The translations under genes and the position numbers were made by a program. From Chloroflexota bacterium (GTDB lineage: Bacteria > Chloroflexota > Dehalococcoidia > Lucifugimonadales > UBA3495), in the NCBI GenBank assembly GCA_028875055.1, contig JAPPGG010000014.1:134722-198721 (forward strand): 64,000 nucleotides of DNA, written 5' to 3'. Shown in pieces: positions 50,478-58,857 of the stretch. How positions within the stretch are numbered: position 1 is the first letter of the stretch; each line of letters starts with the position of its first letter. The notes under the pieces are model-generated. The model worked only from the letters and a program-made list of their open reading frames with translations, was not told the origin of the DNA and ran no database searches.

Positions 50478-51623
50478 CTAACCCCTCGTCCTCAATTCCG
50501 TGGAAGAGATATCCGCGCGAAACTGGGCTTCCGGGATGGCCTGGAATAGGGGCTGAAACCCCTGGGGCACCGGAGTCTCGTCCAGTGTTCTGAAATTGCC
50601 GTCCACCTGCCGTCCCGCCACCAGGAACCGGCAGCCCCTGGCCCAAATTTCCGCCAGGGCCGTCAGCATGGTCGTTTCCGAGTTGCCGTAGTACCTGGGG
50701 TCTATCAGTCGAATCATCGTATCCCAGCCAATTACAAAGACACCCCCGGGAAACAACTCCGACTTCTGCCAGAAAGTGGGCGTGCGGGTCAGCGCAACCC
50801 GACCAAGACCCTCTAGCCCCTCCAGGCGGCGCCGAATCTCGGATTCCTCCAGGGGCGGCTTGTCCACGTTCAGCACAGCCAGCTCGTACACCACTTCCAG
50901 TCCAGTCATTAGCCTGGCTATTTCAGCCATCTTTAAGTGACCCTCGTGGAGCGGATTGAAGGAACCGGGCAGCACTGCCACCGCTCCGGCGCTCCCGCCG
51001 TCCGCCGCCGCCATTTCTCCGGTGACTTGCACCATCACCATGTCGGTGTCGCCGGACAGCAGTCGCTGGACGGGATTTGGGTGCGCGAGGGACTCCACTA
51101 CAGGGTTCTCAGCATCGGTGAAGCCTATGTCAATCTCCGCCTCCACTCCGTACGCCTCGGCCAGCACCTGAATCAACAGCCTGCTGACCACCTCTTCTTC
51201 GCCGGTCCGGCCTCTCTTTCCCTTGTCCAGCTTGAGGTTGTAGCTGGTGGTCCCCTTCTCATCCCAAATCGCGATGCATGCCCGGTGGTCTCCCCGCTTG
51301 GGACGATCTGTAGCAATGGTGGCGGTGCAGGCCACGCCTACTACCGGCGAATCATCCTCCAGCAGGGTCAACCCCCGCCGATAGGCGGCTCTGGCCATGT
51401 CCCTGGCATTTTCGGGGGAGACGTACTGGGCAGGCTCCTGTCCCACCAGGTCGATCATGGACAGGCGACCGTAGGGCACCAGTGTTTCCAGCAGGGTTCG
51501 CGACGCGCCGGAAACGCCCAAGAGCCACGACATGGCCCCGCTGCCTGCCCCGGCAACCGCCAGCACCGACTTGTGGGGGGTCCCGTGTATCCCGACAATA
51601 GCCTCTTCTATCTGACTGTCCAT
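50478..51623 (-). CDS. CinA C-domain-like and NMNAT-like nucleotidyltransferase fusion
   Basis: 381 residues. The N-terminal part (about 1-170) resembles the CinA C-terminal amidohydrolase domain (NMN deamidase): AGAGSGAMSWLLGVSGASRTLLE, GVACTATIATDRPKRGDHRA. The C-terminal part (from about 213) is a nucleotidyltransferase of the NMNAT/PPAT type: PGSFNPLHEGHLKMAE with HxGH-like E-G-H, GWDTMIRLIDPRYYG, and the terminal ISSTELR motif that binds ATP phosphates. Together they suggest an NAD precursor salvage or repair enzyme, by inference only. It starts 2 bases after the flavin-fold gene upstream, so the two are probably linked. Confidence 0.75.
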   Translation of the reverse strand: MDSQIEEAIVGIHGTPHKSVLAVAGAGSGAMSWLLGVSGASRTLLETLVPYGRLSMIDLVGQEPAQYVSPENARDMARAAYRRGLTLLEDDSPVVGVACTATIATDRPKRGDHRACIAIWDEKGTTSYNLKLDKGKRGRTGEEEVVSRLLIQVLAEAYGVEAEIDIGFTDAENPVVESLAHPNPVQRLLSGDTDMVMVQVTGEMAAADGGSAGAVAVLPGSFNPLHEGHLKMAEIARLMTGLEVVYELAVLNVDKPPLEESEIRRRLEGLEGLGRVALTRTPTFWQKSELFPGGVFVIGWDTMIRLIDPRYYGNSETTMLTALAEIWARGCRFLVAGRQVDGNFRTLDETPVPQGFQPLFQAIPEAQFRADISSTELRTRG

Positions 51624-51624
51624 T

Positions 51625-52230
51625 TCAGTCCCCTGGGACGCCCCGTTTTCCCGGGGATGGCGTCCATGGTGAATAATCTATCTGGTCCATATTTTCCAGG
51701 GAAGTCTCAATCTCTTTGCTCATCCTGGCGTTCCAGGCATCATTCCACTCCTGGGGAATCAGGCGGCGGGCCTCGCGCCAGGAAATCGGCAAGGCATCAG
51801 GGTCTGAAGCCCCGCCTACAACGTCCGCCAGGAAGCAGGTCATATCGCCGCCGTCCATGGCATTGATCACCCGGCATTCCAGGTAGCCCATGCAGCCAGA
51901 AAGCAGTGGGGCGCCGGTAGCTCCAGTTGAGTACTCAATTCCAGCCAGCTTGTCCCTGTCAACTCCCGAAACCAGGCCAAAGTCCCGTATCATGTGCAGC
52001 TGTTCGGGGGTAATGAAGTTCAGGGCGAACACCCCGCTCTGGGTTATTTGCAGGTGACTGTAATTACCCTTGTATATCTGGACCAGCACTCTCGGCCGCT
52101 GGGGAACAATTGATGCGGCGGAAATTGCCACGGCAATCTGGGCGTTGACCCTTCCCTGCCAACGGGTGGTCACGGCGGCCAGGGGCGCCCATAGCCGGCC
52201 CATGATTGGAGCGATTTCCCGGTATTCCAT
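51625..52230 (-). CDS. Flavin reductase-like domain protein
   Basis: 201 residues of the FMN-binding split-barrel fold. ITRWQGRVNAQIAVAISAASIVPQRPRVLVQIYKG-like blocks (read here as VNAQIAVAISAAS and RPRVLVQIYKGNYSH) match the flavin reductase-like family, as does SGVFALNFIT and the GAPLLSGCMGYLECRV segment. The substrate is unknown. GGAAGGA lies just before the ATG. It is co-transcribed with the CinA-like fusion gene (stop and next ATG separated by one base), which hints at a flavin or nicotinamide link. Confidence 0.75.
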   Translation of the reverse strand: MEYREIAPIMGRLWAPLAAVTTRWQGRVNAQIAVAISAASIVPQRPRVLVQIYKGNYSHLQITQSGVFALNFITPEQLHMIRDFGLVSGVDRDKLAGIEYSTGATGAPLLSGCMGYLECRVINAMDGGDMTCFLADVVGGASDPDALPISWREARRLIPQEWNDAWNARMSKEIETSLENMDQIDYSPWTPSPGKRGVPGD

Positions 52231-52294
52231 CTGGTCCTTCCGGTGACAGAGTCATCCGCTGAGTTCGCAGCAGGGCCTGCCCGTATCTGAAAGG

Positions 52295-52323
52295 AGTTTA
52301 GCACCGGGTTATCGGCTTGTCGA
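52295..52323 (-). promoter_or_regulatory. Promoter of the flavin-fold/CinA-like operon
   Basis: Minus strand TCGACA (52323 to 52318), 17-bp spacer, TAAACT (52300 to 52295). Predicted leader about 58 bases to the ATG at 52230. Confidence 0.5.
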
Positions 52324-52513
52324 AGAACTCTTCCTCGCTGGCAACGTAGAGATTCAGGTGGCCTACAGTAGCCAGGGAGGGGGCTGGAGCCCGTCCTGAC
52401 TACATTTCGACCGCTCAGCCTGTGCAATACCACCTGAATGAATTACCACCTGAAATTGAAGGCTTCCCTCCTTTCCCCGCTCTCCGCTGCGCGCAAGGCC
52501 TTATGGCAAAGAA

Positions 52514-52543
52514 ACAGGGAGCGGGCCCTTCCCCACTCCCTGT
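52514..52543 (-). terminator. Terminator downstream of the TolB-like gene
   Basis: Stem acagggag/ctccctgt, followed on the minus strand by ttctttgcc. It ends the lipoprotein transcript about 75 bases after its stop. Confidence 0.6.
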
Positions 52544-52615
52544 CAGAATTCCGGTTTCACTTCCGTATTTTCGCCCCGATGGCGTGCCGCCAATCGGGTT
52601 TTCTCCTGGCCTCGT

Positions 52616-53671
52616 TTACCAGTCGGGCATTATGTCATCCCCGCCGTTCTTGGTCAGACGGCGCTGCTCGGAACCGTCGGCATTCATCACCAGGATATCG
52701 GCCGAGCCGTAGAGGTGGGTAACGAAGACCATCTGCTTCCCGTTGGGAGACCAGACGGGGGACACGTCGTCGGCCTTATTGCTGGTAAGCCGCTTCTGGT
52801 TTGCCCCATCGGCCTGCATGGTATATATCTCTGGATTACCGTCCCGGTGGGATACAAAGGCCAGAGTCTTACTGTTTGGGTGCCAGGCCGGAGCGTAATC
52901 GTCGAAACCTCCGTGGGTTAACCGGGTCTCATCCACCCCCTGGTCCCAGCTGTTGTCATCCGTGGGCTTGGCCAGGTAAATCACCCTGGCGTCCTCCTGC
53001 TGCCGCACGAAAGCTATGTGCTTCCCGTCGGGAGACCAGACCGGGTGAAAGTCCTGGTTATCCGTCAACCGCACCAGGTTTACTCCTGACGGATTTCTCA
53101 GCCACAGACCCCTCTCCTCCTCGGGGTCCATATTGTAGAAAAGCAGCCATTCGCCGTCCGGTGACCATTCCCCCAGTTCTTCGGTGGGTCCATCGAAAGT
53201 AACCTGGTCAATCTCCCTGCTCTCCACGCCTATCGAATAGATTTCGGACCCGCCATCGCCATCTTCCGCCGATTCCGATACGTAGGCCAGGATGGGTTCA
53301 TCCGGGGCCCATCGGGGCGAACTGTCCAGGCCCGGGTTGTTGGTCAGTCTCCTCAGGTCCTGCCCTTCCCTGGAAATTACATTTATCTCCTTGTCCCCGG
53401 ATTCCCGGGACACATAGGCGATCAGATTGCCATCCGGCGACCAGCGGGGTTCCTCGTCAGGGCCGCTGTTATTGGTCAGCCGAGAGGACTCCCCGGACTC
53501 GGCATCAACAACGTAAATCTCCCGGTCTCCATCCGTGTCGGAAACAAACACTATCTGGTTGTTCCCTGAAGAAGGAAATGAGCAACCTGCCAGCAGGGCA
53601 ATCGCCAGCGCCATAACCGCCCACAGTACGGGCCGAAATGCTGATAAGGTAACTCCCAGCTTCGCCGCCAT
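52616..53671 (-). CDS. TolB-like beta-propeller lipoprotein
   Basis: 351 residues. The N-terminus is a lipoprotein signal: basic start, hydrophobic MALAIALLAGC with lipobox Cys30. The mature part is a series of WD40-like PD40 repeats, each with the hallmark RWSPDG/VWSPDG motif (for example EEPRWSPDGNLIAYVS, ELGEWSPDGEWLLFY, PVWSPDGKHIAFV, PVWSPNGKQMVFV), giving a six-bladed propeller. It would be anchored outside the cytoplasmic membrane. TolB itself works with the Tol-Pal system, absent here, so this is a general scaffold or sensor. GGGAGGTGG precedes the ATG. Confidence 0.88.
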   Translation of the reverse strand: MAAKLGVTLSAFRPVLWAVMALAIALLAGCSFPSSGNNQIVFVSDTDGDREIYVVDAESGESSRLTNNSGPDEEPRWSPDGNLIAYVSRESGDKEINVISREGQDLRRLTNNPGLDSSPRWAPDEPILAYVSESAEDGDGGSEIYSIGVESREIDQVTFDGPTEELGEWSPDGEWLLFYNMDPEEERGLWLRNPSGVNLVRLTDNQDFHPVWSPDGKHIAFVRQQEDARVIYLAKPTDDNSWDQGVDETRLTHGGFDDYAPAWHPNSKTLAFVSHRDGNPEIYTMQADGANQKRLTSNKADDVSPVWSPNGKQMVFVTHLYGSADILVMNADGSEQRRLTKNGGDDIMPDW

Positions 53672-54423
53672 TCCGCACCACCTCCCAAAGGAAAACAGTC
53701 CGGCAATCCCCTTGCCGTAACATCAATACCTGTCCCCAGACTACGACAAACTACCCTTGGCCTGCCCTACGCATTATGTACACTTTCTTGCCATTTTTGC
53801 CGGCCGTCCCCTTCGGCTTGCCAGCCTTGTTCGGTTGTGCCCCGGATTTTCTGCCCCTGCCAGGCGAGGCTCTCCCACCTCGGCCCCTGGAGTCGCCCAA
53901 TATCCCTTTCCGGTTTCGAACGGCTGACACTTTCCCTTACCTTGCAGCGTAACCCTTGTTTAACATGGAACAAATGGCCCGAGAATGAAGGGGCTCAAAC
54001 GGCCAAAGACCCTGCCCACAGCAGCCAGCAACTCCTGGCCAGAATCCCTATCCATTAAAGCCCTGCAATTCACCGTTTGATCTCATTTACCCTCGTCAGA
54101 GAGAAACGCTCCAGGTACAAAATGAGGTCAAATGAGACGAGATGAAGCGAAGTTTCATTTTTTTCTGCATGGCTGCATTTGGGCCACCCGGTCCCATTGC
54201 CCTGCCTTACCAATTAAGCACAACTGATCAACTCCGTTGGCAGCGGCAGTGCGTATCCGTTTCCTGCCCGATGCTCTCAACCTTGACAAGGAATTTGGCC
54301 TTCATTACCTTTACACCCATCCAAAGGGCTGCCGACTTCCTCAACCCCTGTAACCTGTACCCCTGTAACCTGTTGCGGTGGAGGGATTGGCCGTCAGCCA
54401 AAACCGGCACGGGAGGTAAGCCA
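53672..54423. other. Long intergenic region upstream of the amidohydrolase gene
   Basis: 752 bases between divergent genes. An open frame runs in phase into the amidohydrolase from 54142 but its residues show no homology and lack a ribosome site, so I start that gene at 54424. Features seen: repeated aaatgag/ctcattt strings at 54083-54135 that can pair, and a 15-bp tandem repeat at 54344-54373. No promoter could be placed with confidence. Confidence 0.5.
54344..54373 (+). repeat. Two tandem 15-bp repeats
   Basis: The unit acccctgtaacctgt occurs twice head to tail, about 50 bases upstream of the amidohydrolase start codon. A slippage-prone site in the leader region. Confidence 0.8.
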
Positions 54424-55674
54424 ATGAAAGCCCTGGTTGGAGCAAACCTGATTGACGGCACCGGCGGACCGGTTGTAAACGACGCCACGGTCCTCATCGA
54501 CGGGGAACGCGTAGTCGAAACAGGTCCTCGCCAGACCGTTTCATTCCCTCAGGGCACGGAGGTCATTGACATCTCCGGCATGACCCTGATGCCGGGCATG
54601 ATCGACTGCCACGACCACCTGGCATCCAAGGACTACGGCCTGGCCAGCCGGATGGGTTTTGACGCGCCCCTGTCCCTCCAGCACCTTCGCACCGCCAAAG
54701 TCCTGGAACAGACGCTGGAAGCCGGCTATACCTGCGTCCGCGACGGCGGCGGCCTTGACGCCGGGTTCAAGCAGGCCGTGGAGCAGGGCCTGTACCCGGG
54801 CCCCCGCCTGGTAATCTCCGTTGCGATAATCTCGCCCACCGGCGGGCTGGCCGACAAGGTCACCGCCTCCGGTCAGTGCTACCCCCACGATGATCCCATG
54901 ATCCCTTCGGGGGTTGCCGACGGGGACGACCCGGTGCGCGCCAAGGTTCGGGAAATGTGCCGGGTGGGCGCCGACGTTATCAAGTTCGCCACCACTGGCG
55001 GCGCCAGTTCCCGCCCCGGCCACGGCCCACTGGACATTGCCTTCGGTCCCACCGAGGTGAAAGCCCTTGTCGATGAGTCTAAGGCGCTGGGAAGGCGCAC
55101 TATGTGCCATGCCGTGGGCGGCCCGGGCCTCAGGATGTGCGTCGAGGCCGGCGCCCACTCGGTGGAACACGGCTGCTACCTCGCCGAGGACCCGGACCTT
55201 CTGAAGATGATGGCCGACAAGGGCATCTTCCTGGTGCCTACCTTTGAAATCTACGAGTTCCACGCTACCCTCAGCGCGCCCCACATGCAGGCTCGCTCCC
55301 GCGCCCTGATGGATATTCACCAGGACACCCTTCACAAGGCGCTGGCGGCCGGCGTCAAGGTCGTTGCCGGCACCGACGCCGGCGGTTACGTTCACGGCGA
55401 CAACGCGAGGGAGGTCCAGATCCTGGTGGAAAAGGGAATGTCCAACATGCAGGCCATTCAGGCGTGCACCGGCTGGGCCGCCGAGTGCGTTGATATGGAC
55501 CGGGACATCGGCACAGTAGCCAGGGGCAAATATGCCGACCTGCTGGTCCTGGATGGCGACCCCCTGAAGGACATCGAGGTTCTTCGCCGTCCCGAGAACA
55601 TCAAGATGGTGATGAAGGGTGGTCAGGCGGCGGTGGACCGCCTTCCGGTCCGGGAAGCGCAGAAAGTAGGATAG
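54424..55674 (+). CDS. Metal-dependent amidohydrolase (imidazolonepropionase/prolidase-like)
   Basis: 416 residues from the ATG at 54424, which has GGGAGG 8 bases upstream. Metal ligands of the amidohydrolase superfamily: DCHDHLASK (HxH variant His-Asp-His), DVIKFATTGG with the bridging Lys, HAVGGPG and SVEHGCYL His residues, and VVAGTDAGGYVHG with the catalytic Asp. The composite-domain strands flank it (LIDGTGGPVVNDATVLIDGERV and the C-terminal GKYADLLVLDGDPLKDI). Relatives hydrolyse cyclic amides or dipeptides such as Xaa-Pro or Xaa-Lys. Substrate unknown. It precedes trmD by 70 bases. Confidence 0.87.
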   Translation: MKALVGANLIDGTGGPVVNDATVLIDGERVVETGPRQTVSFPQGTEVIDISGMTLMPGMIDCHDHLASKDYGLASRMGFDAPLSLQHLRTAKVLEQTLEAGYTCVRDGGGLDAGFKQAVEQGLYPGPRLVISVAIISPTGGLADKVTASGQCYPHDDPMIPSGVADGDDPVRAKVREMCRVGADVIKFATTGGASSRPGHGPLDIAFGPTEVKALVDESKALGRRTMCHAVGGPGLRMCVEAGAHSVEHGCYLAEDPDLLKMMADKGIFLVPTFEIYEFHATLSAPHMQARSRALMDIHQDTLHKALAAGVKVVAGTDAGGYVHGDNAREVQILVEKGMSNMQAIQACTGWAAECVDMDRDIGTVARGKYADLLVLDGDPLKDIEVLRRPENIKMVMKGGQAAVDRLPVREAQKVG

Positions 55675-55744
55675 CCGCTGGCGGAAAATGTTTGACTCCG
55701 GGCCGGCCTTCTTTATCGGGCCGGCCCGGTATATTTGCAAGGCA

Positions 55745-56518
55745 ATGAACTTTCACGTACTGACCCTATTCCCCGAGGCTTTTGAGGGCCCCGTCCGCCA
55801 CAGCATGCTGGGCCGGGCCATTCAGCGCGGCCTGATTTCGGTTCAAATCACCGACATACGCTCTTACACCCACGACGCTCACGGGACCGCCGACGACTAC
55901 CAGTTCGGCGGAGGCCACGGGATGGTCCTCAAACCCGAACCGGTCTTTGATGCCGTCGCCGACACCCTGGCGCCCTATTCGCCTGAGACCAAGGCTGAAA
56001 TGCCCGTTGTCCTGCTGTCCCCTCAAGGACGCAAGCTGGACCAGCAACTGGTGCTGGAACTGGCAGCGTCACCCGGCATGGCGTTGATCTGCGGCCACTA
56101 CGCGGGGGTGGACGAGCGGGTACGGACCAACCTGGCATCCCACGACATCAGCATTGGAGACTACGTCCTCACGGGCGGCGAACTGGCTGCCATGGTAGTT
56201 ATTGACGCGGTATCCCGATTTGTCCCCGACGTGGTTGGCTCAGCCGACAACGTGCAGGAGGACTCCATCACTTCCGGCCTGCTTCAGCATCCCCTCTATA
56301 CCCGGCCCGCAGAATTCCGAGGCATGGAGGTGCCCGAAGTCTTGAGGTCGGGGCATCATGCCGAAATCGACCGTTGGCGTCGTCAGGAGTCCCTGCGGCG
56401 TACCCTGGAGCTGCGCCCGGACCTGCTGGAGTTCGCGGATCTCTCCCAATCCGACCGCAAATACCTCTCCCAGCTGGGCTACCATCGAACAACTTTGGAG
56501 AATGAGTCCACGGGCTAA
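55745..56518 (+). CDS. trmD: tRNA (guanine37-N1)-methyltransferase
   Basis: 257 residues from the ATG at 55745 (MNFHVLTLFPEAF). SPOUT-fold knot blocks are present: DDYQFGGGHGMVLKPEPVF, LICGHYAGVDERV, and SIGDYVLTGGELAAMVVIDAVSR, plus the C-terminal SGHHAEIDRWRR. It makes m1G37 in tRNAs reading CNN codons and so prevents frameshifting. The usual neighbours rimM, rpsP and rplS are absent. An in-frame ATG at 55688 would add 19 unconserved residues. Confidence 0.96.
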   Translation: MNFHVLTLFPEAFEGPVRHSMLGRAIQRGLISVQITDIRSYTHDAHGTADDYQFGGGHGMVLKPEPVFDAVADTLAPYSPETKAEMPVVLLSPQGRKLDQQLVLELAASPGMALICGHYAGVDERVRTNLASHDISIGDYVLTGGELAAMVVIDAVSRFVPDVVGSADNVQEDSITSGLLQHPLYTRPAEFRGMEVPEVLRSGHHAEIDRWRRQESLRRTLELRPDLLEFADLSQSDRKYLSQLGYHRTTLENESTG

Positions 56519-56542
56519 CGCCCATGAGACCGGCTACAACGA

Positions 56543-57043
56543 ATGTCCAAAGCAGATTTCAGGTTTCGTACCAGTGTCCGAGTCCGGTGGATGGAGTGTG
56601 ACGCTCAGGGCATTGTCTTCAATGGGGCTTATCTCGGTTACCTGGAAGTGGCCCAGGCAGAGTACTTCCGCAACCTGGGCTTTTCCATATACCGCATCGC
56701 CCAGAATGGTTACTTCGACAGCGCGGTGGTCAAGGCCGACCTGGAGTTCAAAGCCCCGGCGCGGGTGGACGATGTTCTGGAGCTTCACGCCCGGGTGGAA
56801 CGCATCGGCAACACCAGCCTGGCCCTGTTAGTGGAAATCTACCCGGAAGGAGAGGAGCGGCATCTCACAACAATCGAGGCCGTTTACGTTGGGTTTCACG
56901 CCGACACCGGGGCCACCAAGAGAGTTCCCGACGCCATCAGGGCCCTGGTGGACCACTTTGAAGCGACGGGAGAAGTACTGGAGCTTTCGGGTTTTCCCGA
57001 ACTGGAAGAGGCAGCCAGGCAACAGCCGCCTGTGGAAGGCTAA
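56543..57043 (+). CDS. Hotdog-fold acyl-CoA thioesterase (4HBT/YbgC-like)
   Basis: 166 residues. VRVRWMECDAQGIVFNGAYLGYLEVAQAEYF is the hotdog core, read here as ECDAQGIVFNGAYL with catalytic Asp20. It hydrolyses acyl-CoA or hydroxybenzoyl-CoA-type thioesters; chain preference cannot be told. The gene converges on speE and their ends overlap by 4 bases. It starts 24 bases after trmD on the same strand. Confidence 0.85.
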   Translation: MSKADFRFRTSVRVRWMECDAQGIVFNGAYLGYLEVAQAEYFRNLGFSIYRIAQNGYFDSAVVKADLEFKAPARVDDVLELHARVERIGNTSLALLVEIYPEGEERHLTTIEAVYVGFHADTGATKRVPDAIRALVDHFEATGEVLELSGFPELEEAARQQPPVEG

Positions 57044-57954
57044 ATCATGAAGACCGGGGACTCGTCCAGGTTAATGCGGGTCTCCTGGGCGATACCGGTG
57101 CGCAGGAACTTGGGCAGGTTGAACATGCTCTGGTGGGTTTCGCCGTCGTAAAAGTCAAGCTCCCGGCCTGTCCGCTCCGCCAGCAGCCGGTTGACGTCAT
57201 CGGCATCCAGCCTGGGTATCGGCGAGTCCGAAGCGATGTTAAACCCCCACAATGTCTGGAAGGCCGGCACGTGCAACTGGCATCCCACGCAGTGCTCAAA
57301 AACCCCCGATAACGTGCGGTGTATTGTGGTGAAACATTCCTGGTGGCTCAGCAGCCCCGCCGGGCCTGACTGGGTGACCAAAATACCCCCGGGGTTAAGC
57401 CTGGCCCTGGCGATCTCGTAGTACTCCCTGGTGTAAAGCAAGTAGGCCGGACCGCCTTCCAGCGGGTCCACCAGGTCCATCACCATCACGTCAAAACCGT
57501 CGCCAGGCCGCGCCAGGTATGCCCGCGCGTCCTCGTGCAGCAACTGTACCCTGGGATCGTCAAAGGCGCCCTGGTGATGCCTGGGCAAATGCTCGCGGCA
57601 AAGGGACACAACCTGCTGGTCCAGGTCGATCATAACCGCCCGCTCTACGGATTTGTGGGAAAGGACTTCCCGCAGGGTGCCGCCCTCGCCGCCGCCGCCG
57701 ACAAAGACATTGACGGGATTCGGGTGAAACAGCATGGCAGGGTGAACCAGGCCCTGGTGATAAACGTGCTCGTCCCTTTCGGTGGACTGGGTCTTGCCAT
57801 CCAGGACAAGACTGCGACCGTAAAGATCCGACTCAATGACTTCTACGTGTTGGTACTGGGTACGGCCGGAAAACAGGACCTGCTGTACCCTCAACATGAC
57901 CGCAAGGTCGGGATAGACTGTTTCGACCAGCCACTTTCCGGTAAGTTCTTCCAT
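57040..57954 (-). CDS. speE: Spermidine synthase (polyamine aminopropyltransferase)
   Basis: 304 residues. An N-terminal beta-hairpin domain with QYQHVEVIESDLYGRSLVLDG features (seen here as QYQHVEVIES and SLVLDGKTQSTERDE) precedes the Rossmann core: HPNPVNVFVGGGGEGGTLRE binds decarboxylated SAM, VMIDLDQQVVSLCRE follows, and VMDLVDPLEGGPAYLLYTREYY holds the catalytic Asp. It transfers an aminopropyl group to putrescine. It lies 24 bases after speH, forming a polyamine operon. Confidence 0.92.
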   Translation of the reverse strand: MEELTGKWLVETVYPDLAVMLRVQQVLFSGRTQYQHVEVIESDLYGRSLVLDGKTQSTERDEHVYHQGLVHPAMLFHPNPVNVFVGGGGEGGTLREVLSHKSVERAVMIDLDQQVVSLCREHLPRHHQGAFDDPRVQLLHEDARAYLARPGDGFDVMVMDLVDPLEGGPAYLLYTREYYEIARARLNPGGILVTQSGPAGLLSHQECFTTIHRTLSGVFEHCVGCQLHVPAFQTLWGFNIASDSPIPRLDADDVNRLLAERTGRELDFYDGETHQSMFNLPKFLRTGIAQETRINLDESPVFMI

Positions 57955-57978
57955 TTATGCCGGGGGAAACCTCATCCC

Positions 57979-58344
57979 TTAAATGCCCACCGGAAGGGAA
58001 AGCAGGCCCCTTCGGACTTCCTTTATCTCGGGCGCCGTCGATTCAAACAGGTCTATGAGAACCTTGGCGGCGTCTCGGGGCTGGAAAGAGGAACCACAAG
58101 TGAAGATATCGGCAGCGGCGTAGTTAAACTCCGGCCAGGTGTGGATGGAAATGTGGGACTCGGCGATAGATAATATGCCGGTGACCCCTTGTGGACTGAA
58201 CTGATGGAAAGATTCGCCGATTACATGCGCCCCCACGCCTTCGGCAGCTCCATACAGTGCATTTCGGACGTGGTCCAGGTTATCAAGGAGTTGAGGGTTA
58301 CACTCCTTGAGTTCCAACAAAAGGTGCAGACCTAGTACATTCAA
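57979..58344 (-). CDS. speH: S-adenosylmethionine decarboxylase proenzyme (type 1b)
   Basis: 121 residues, typical of the prokaryotic class 1 enzyme. The proenzyme self-cleaves at Glu62-Ser63 in SIAESHISIHTWPE to make the pyruvoyl group; His68 and Cys83 (FTCGS) are the processing and proton-donor residues. It supplies decarboxylated SAM to SpeE. The start is TTG at 58344, with AGGAGGG about 8 bases upstream; no ATG fits. It is transcribed from a good promoter at 58406-58434. Confidence 0.93.
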   Translation of the reverse strand: MNVLGLHLLLELKECNPQLLDNLDHVRNALYGAAEGVGAHVIGESFHQFSPQGVTGILSIAESHISIHTWPEFNYAAADIFTCGSSFQPRDAAKVLIDLFESTAPEIKEVRRGLLSLPVGI

Positions 58345-58405
58345 TCACCTGCCCTCCTCTTCATTATCGGGGAGTTACCCCCTGAATAACGGGAAACGAT
58401 TGTAG

Positions 58406-58434
58406 ATTTTATATTTATTTCCTCTTGCAATCAA
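58406..58434 (-). promoter_or_regulatory. Sigma70-like promoter of speH-speE
   Basis: Minus strand TTGATT (58434 to 58429), 17-bp spacer, TAAAAT (58411 to 58406). The short leader before speH contains a GGGG/CCCC hairpin next to the ribosome site. Confidence 0.6.
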
Positions 58435-58583
58435 TACCTTGCCTCCACCAATTGCGGAATTGCCCGCAAAACGCTGCGTGGTCCCATCATACTCCGCCCC
58501 ATTGAACCGGTGGAAAATGCTTTCCGCGCAAATCTGTCAAGGAACCCCATCCGCCTCTCTTTCACTCTTCGACCAGGACCCCG

Positions 58584-58815
58584 CTACTGTCGGTAGCTGT
58601 TCAGAGTTGGGGTTTCCCCCTCACCCCTGCCCCTCTCCCTGAGGGAGAGGGAAGAAATATTCTCCTTACGAGAGGCGCGGCCGGATGGGTTACCAAATAC
58701 AGAGCCAATTGACTGGGATGAATCCACCATCAGAGATGATCACCCCTCTCCCTATGGGAGAGGGGCCGGGGGTGAGGGCATTCCCCCCAACTCTGAACTG
58801 TTACTACTGTCGTTA
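58584..58815 (+). mobile_element. MITE-like element with long inverted repeats and 9-bp target duplication
   Basis: The two ends match as inverted repeats for about 55-60 bases: ctgttcagagttgggg at 58597 on the left and ccccaactctgaactg at the right end (58785-58800), followed inward by ccctcaccccc and a nested palindrome ccctctccct-gag-ggagaggg on each side. The element spans about 58593-58803 (about 210 bp) with no ORF. It is flanked by the direct repeat CTACTGTCG at 58584-58592 and 58804-58812. This fits a non-autonomous DNA transposon moved in trans by a transposase not found here. It lies between speH and the PHP gene promoter. Confidence 0.75.
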
Positions 58816-58820
58816 TGTCA

Positions 58821-58849
58821 TTGACTGTTTCTGCCGGCGCCGATAAAAT
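58821..58849 (+). promoter_or_regulatory. Promoter giving a leaderless PHP mRNA
   Basis: TTGACT (58821-58826), 17-bp spacer, TAAAAT (58844-58849). The ATG at 58858 falls on the predicted start site and there is no Shine-Dalgarno sequence. The MITE ends 9 bases past its target repeat, directly upstream of the -35. Confidence 0.6.
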
Positions 58850-58857
58850 CGGGCAAC

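Larger units (their letters stand above)
52231..52615. other. Intergenic region between flavin-fold gene and TolB-like gene
   Basis: 385 bases holding a promoter for the minus-strand gene (52295-52323) and a terminator for the TolB-like gene (52514-52543). An 11-base direct repeat taccacctgaa lies near 52428 and 52443. No ORF is credible. Confidence 0.5.

Noticed and set aside
54142-54423. 94-residue N-terminal extension of the amidohydrolase
   Set aside because: In frame but without homology or ribosome site, while a GGGAGG site lies before the ATG at 54424 where the family fold begins.
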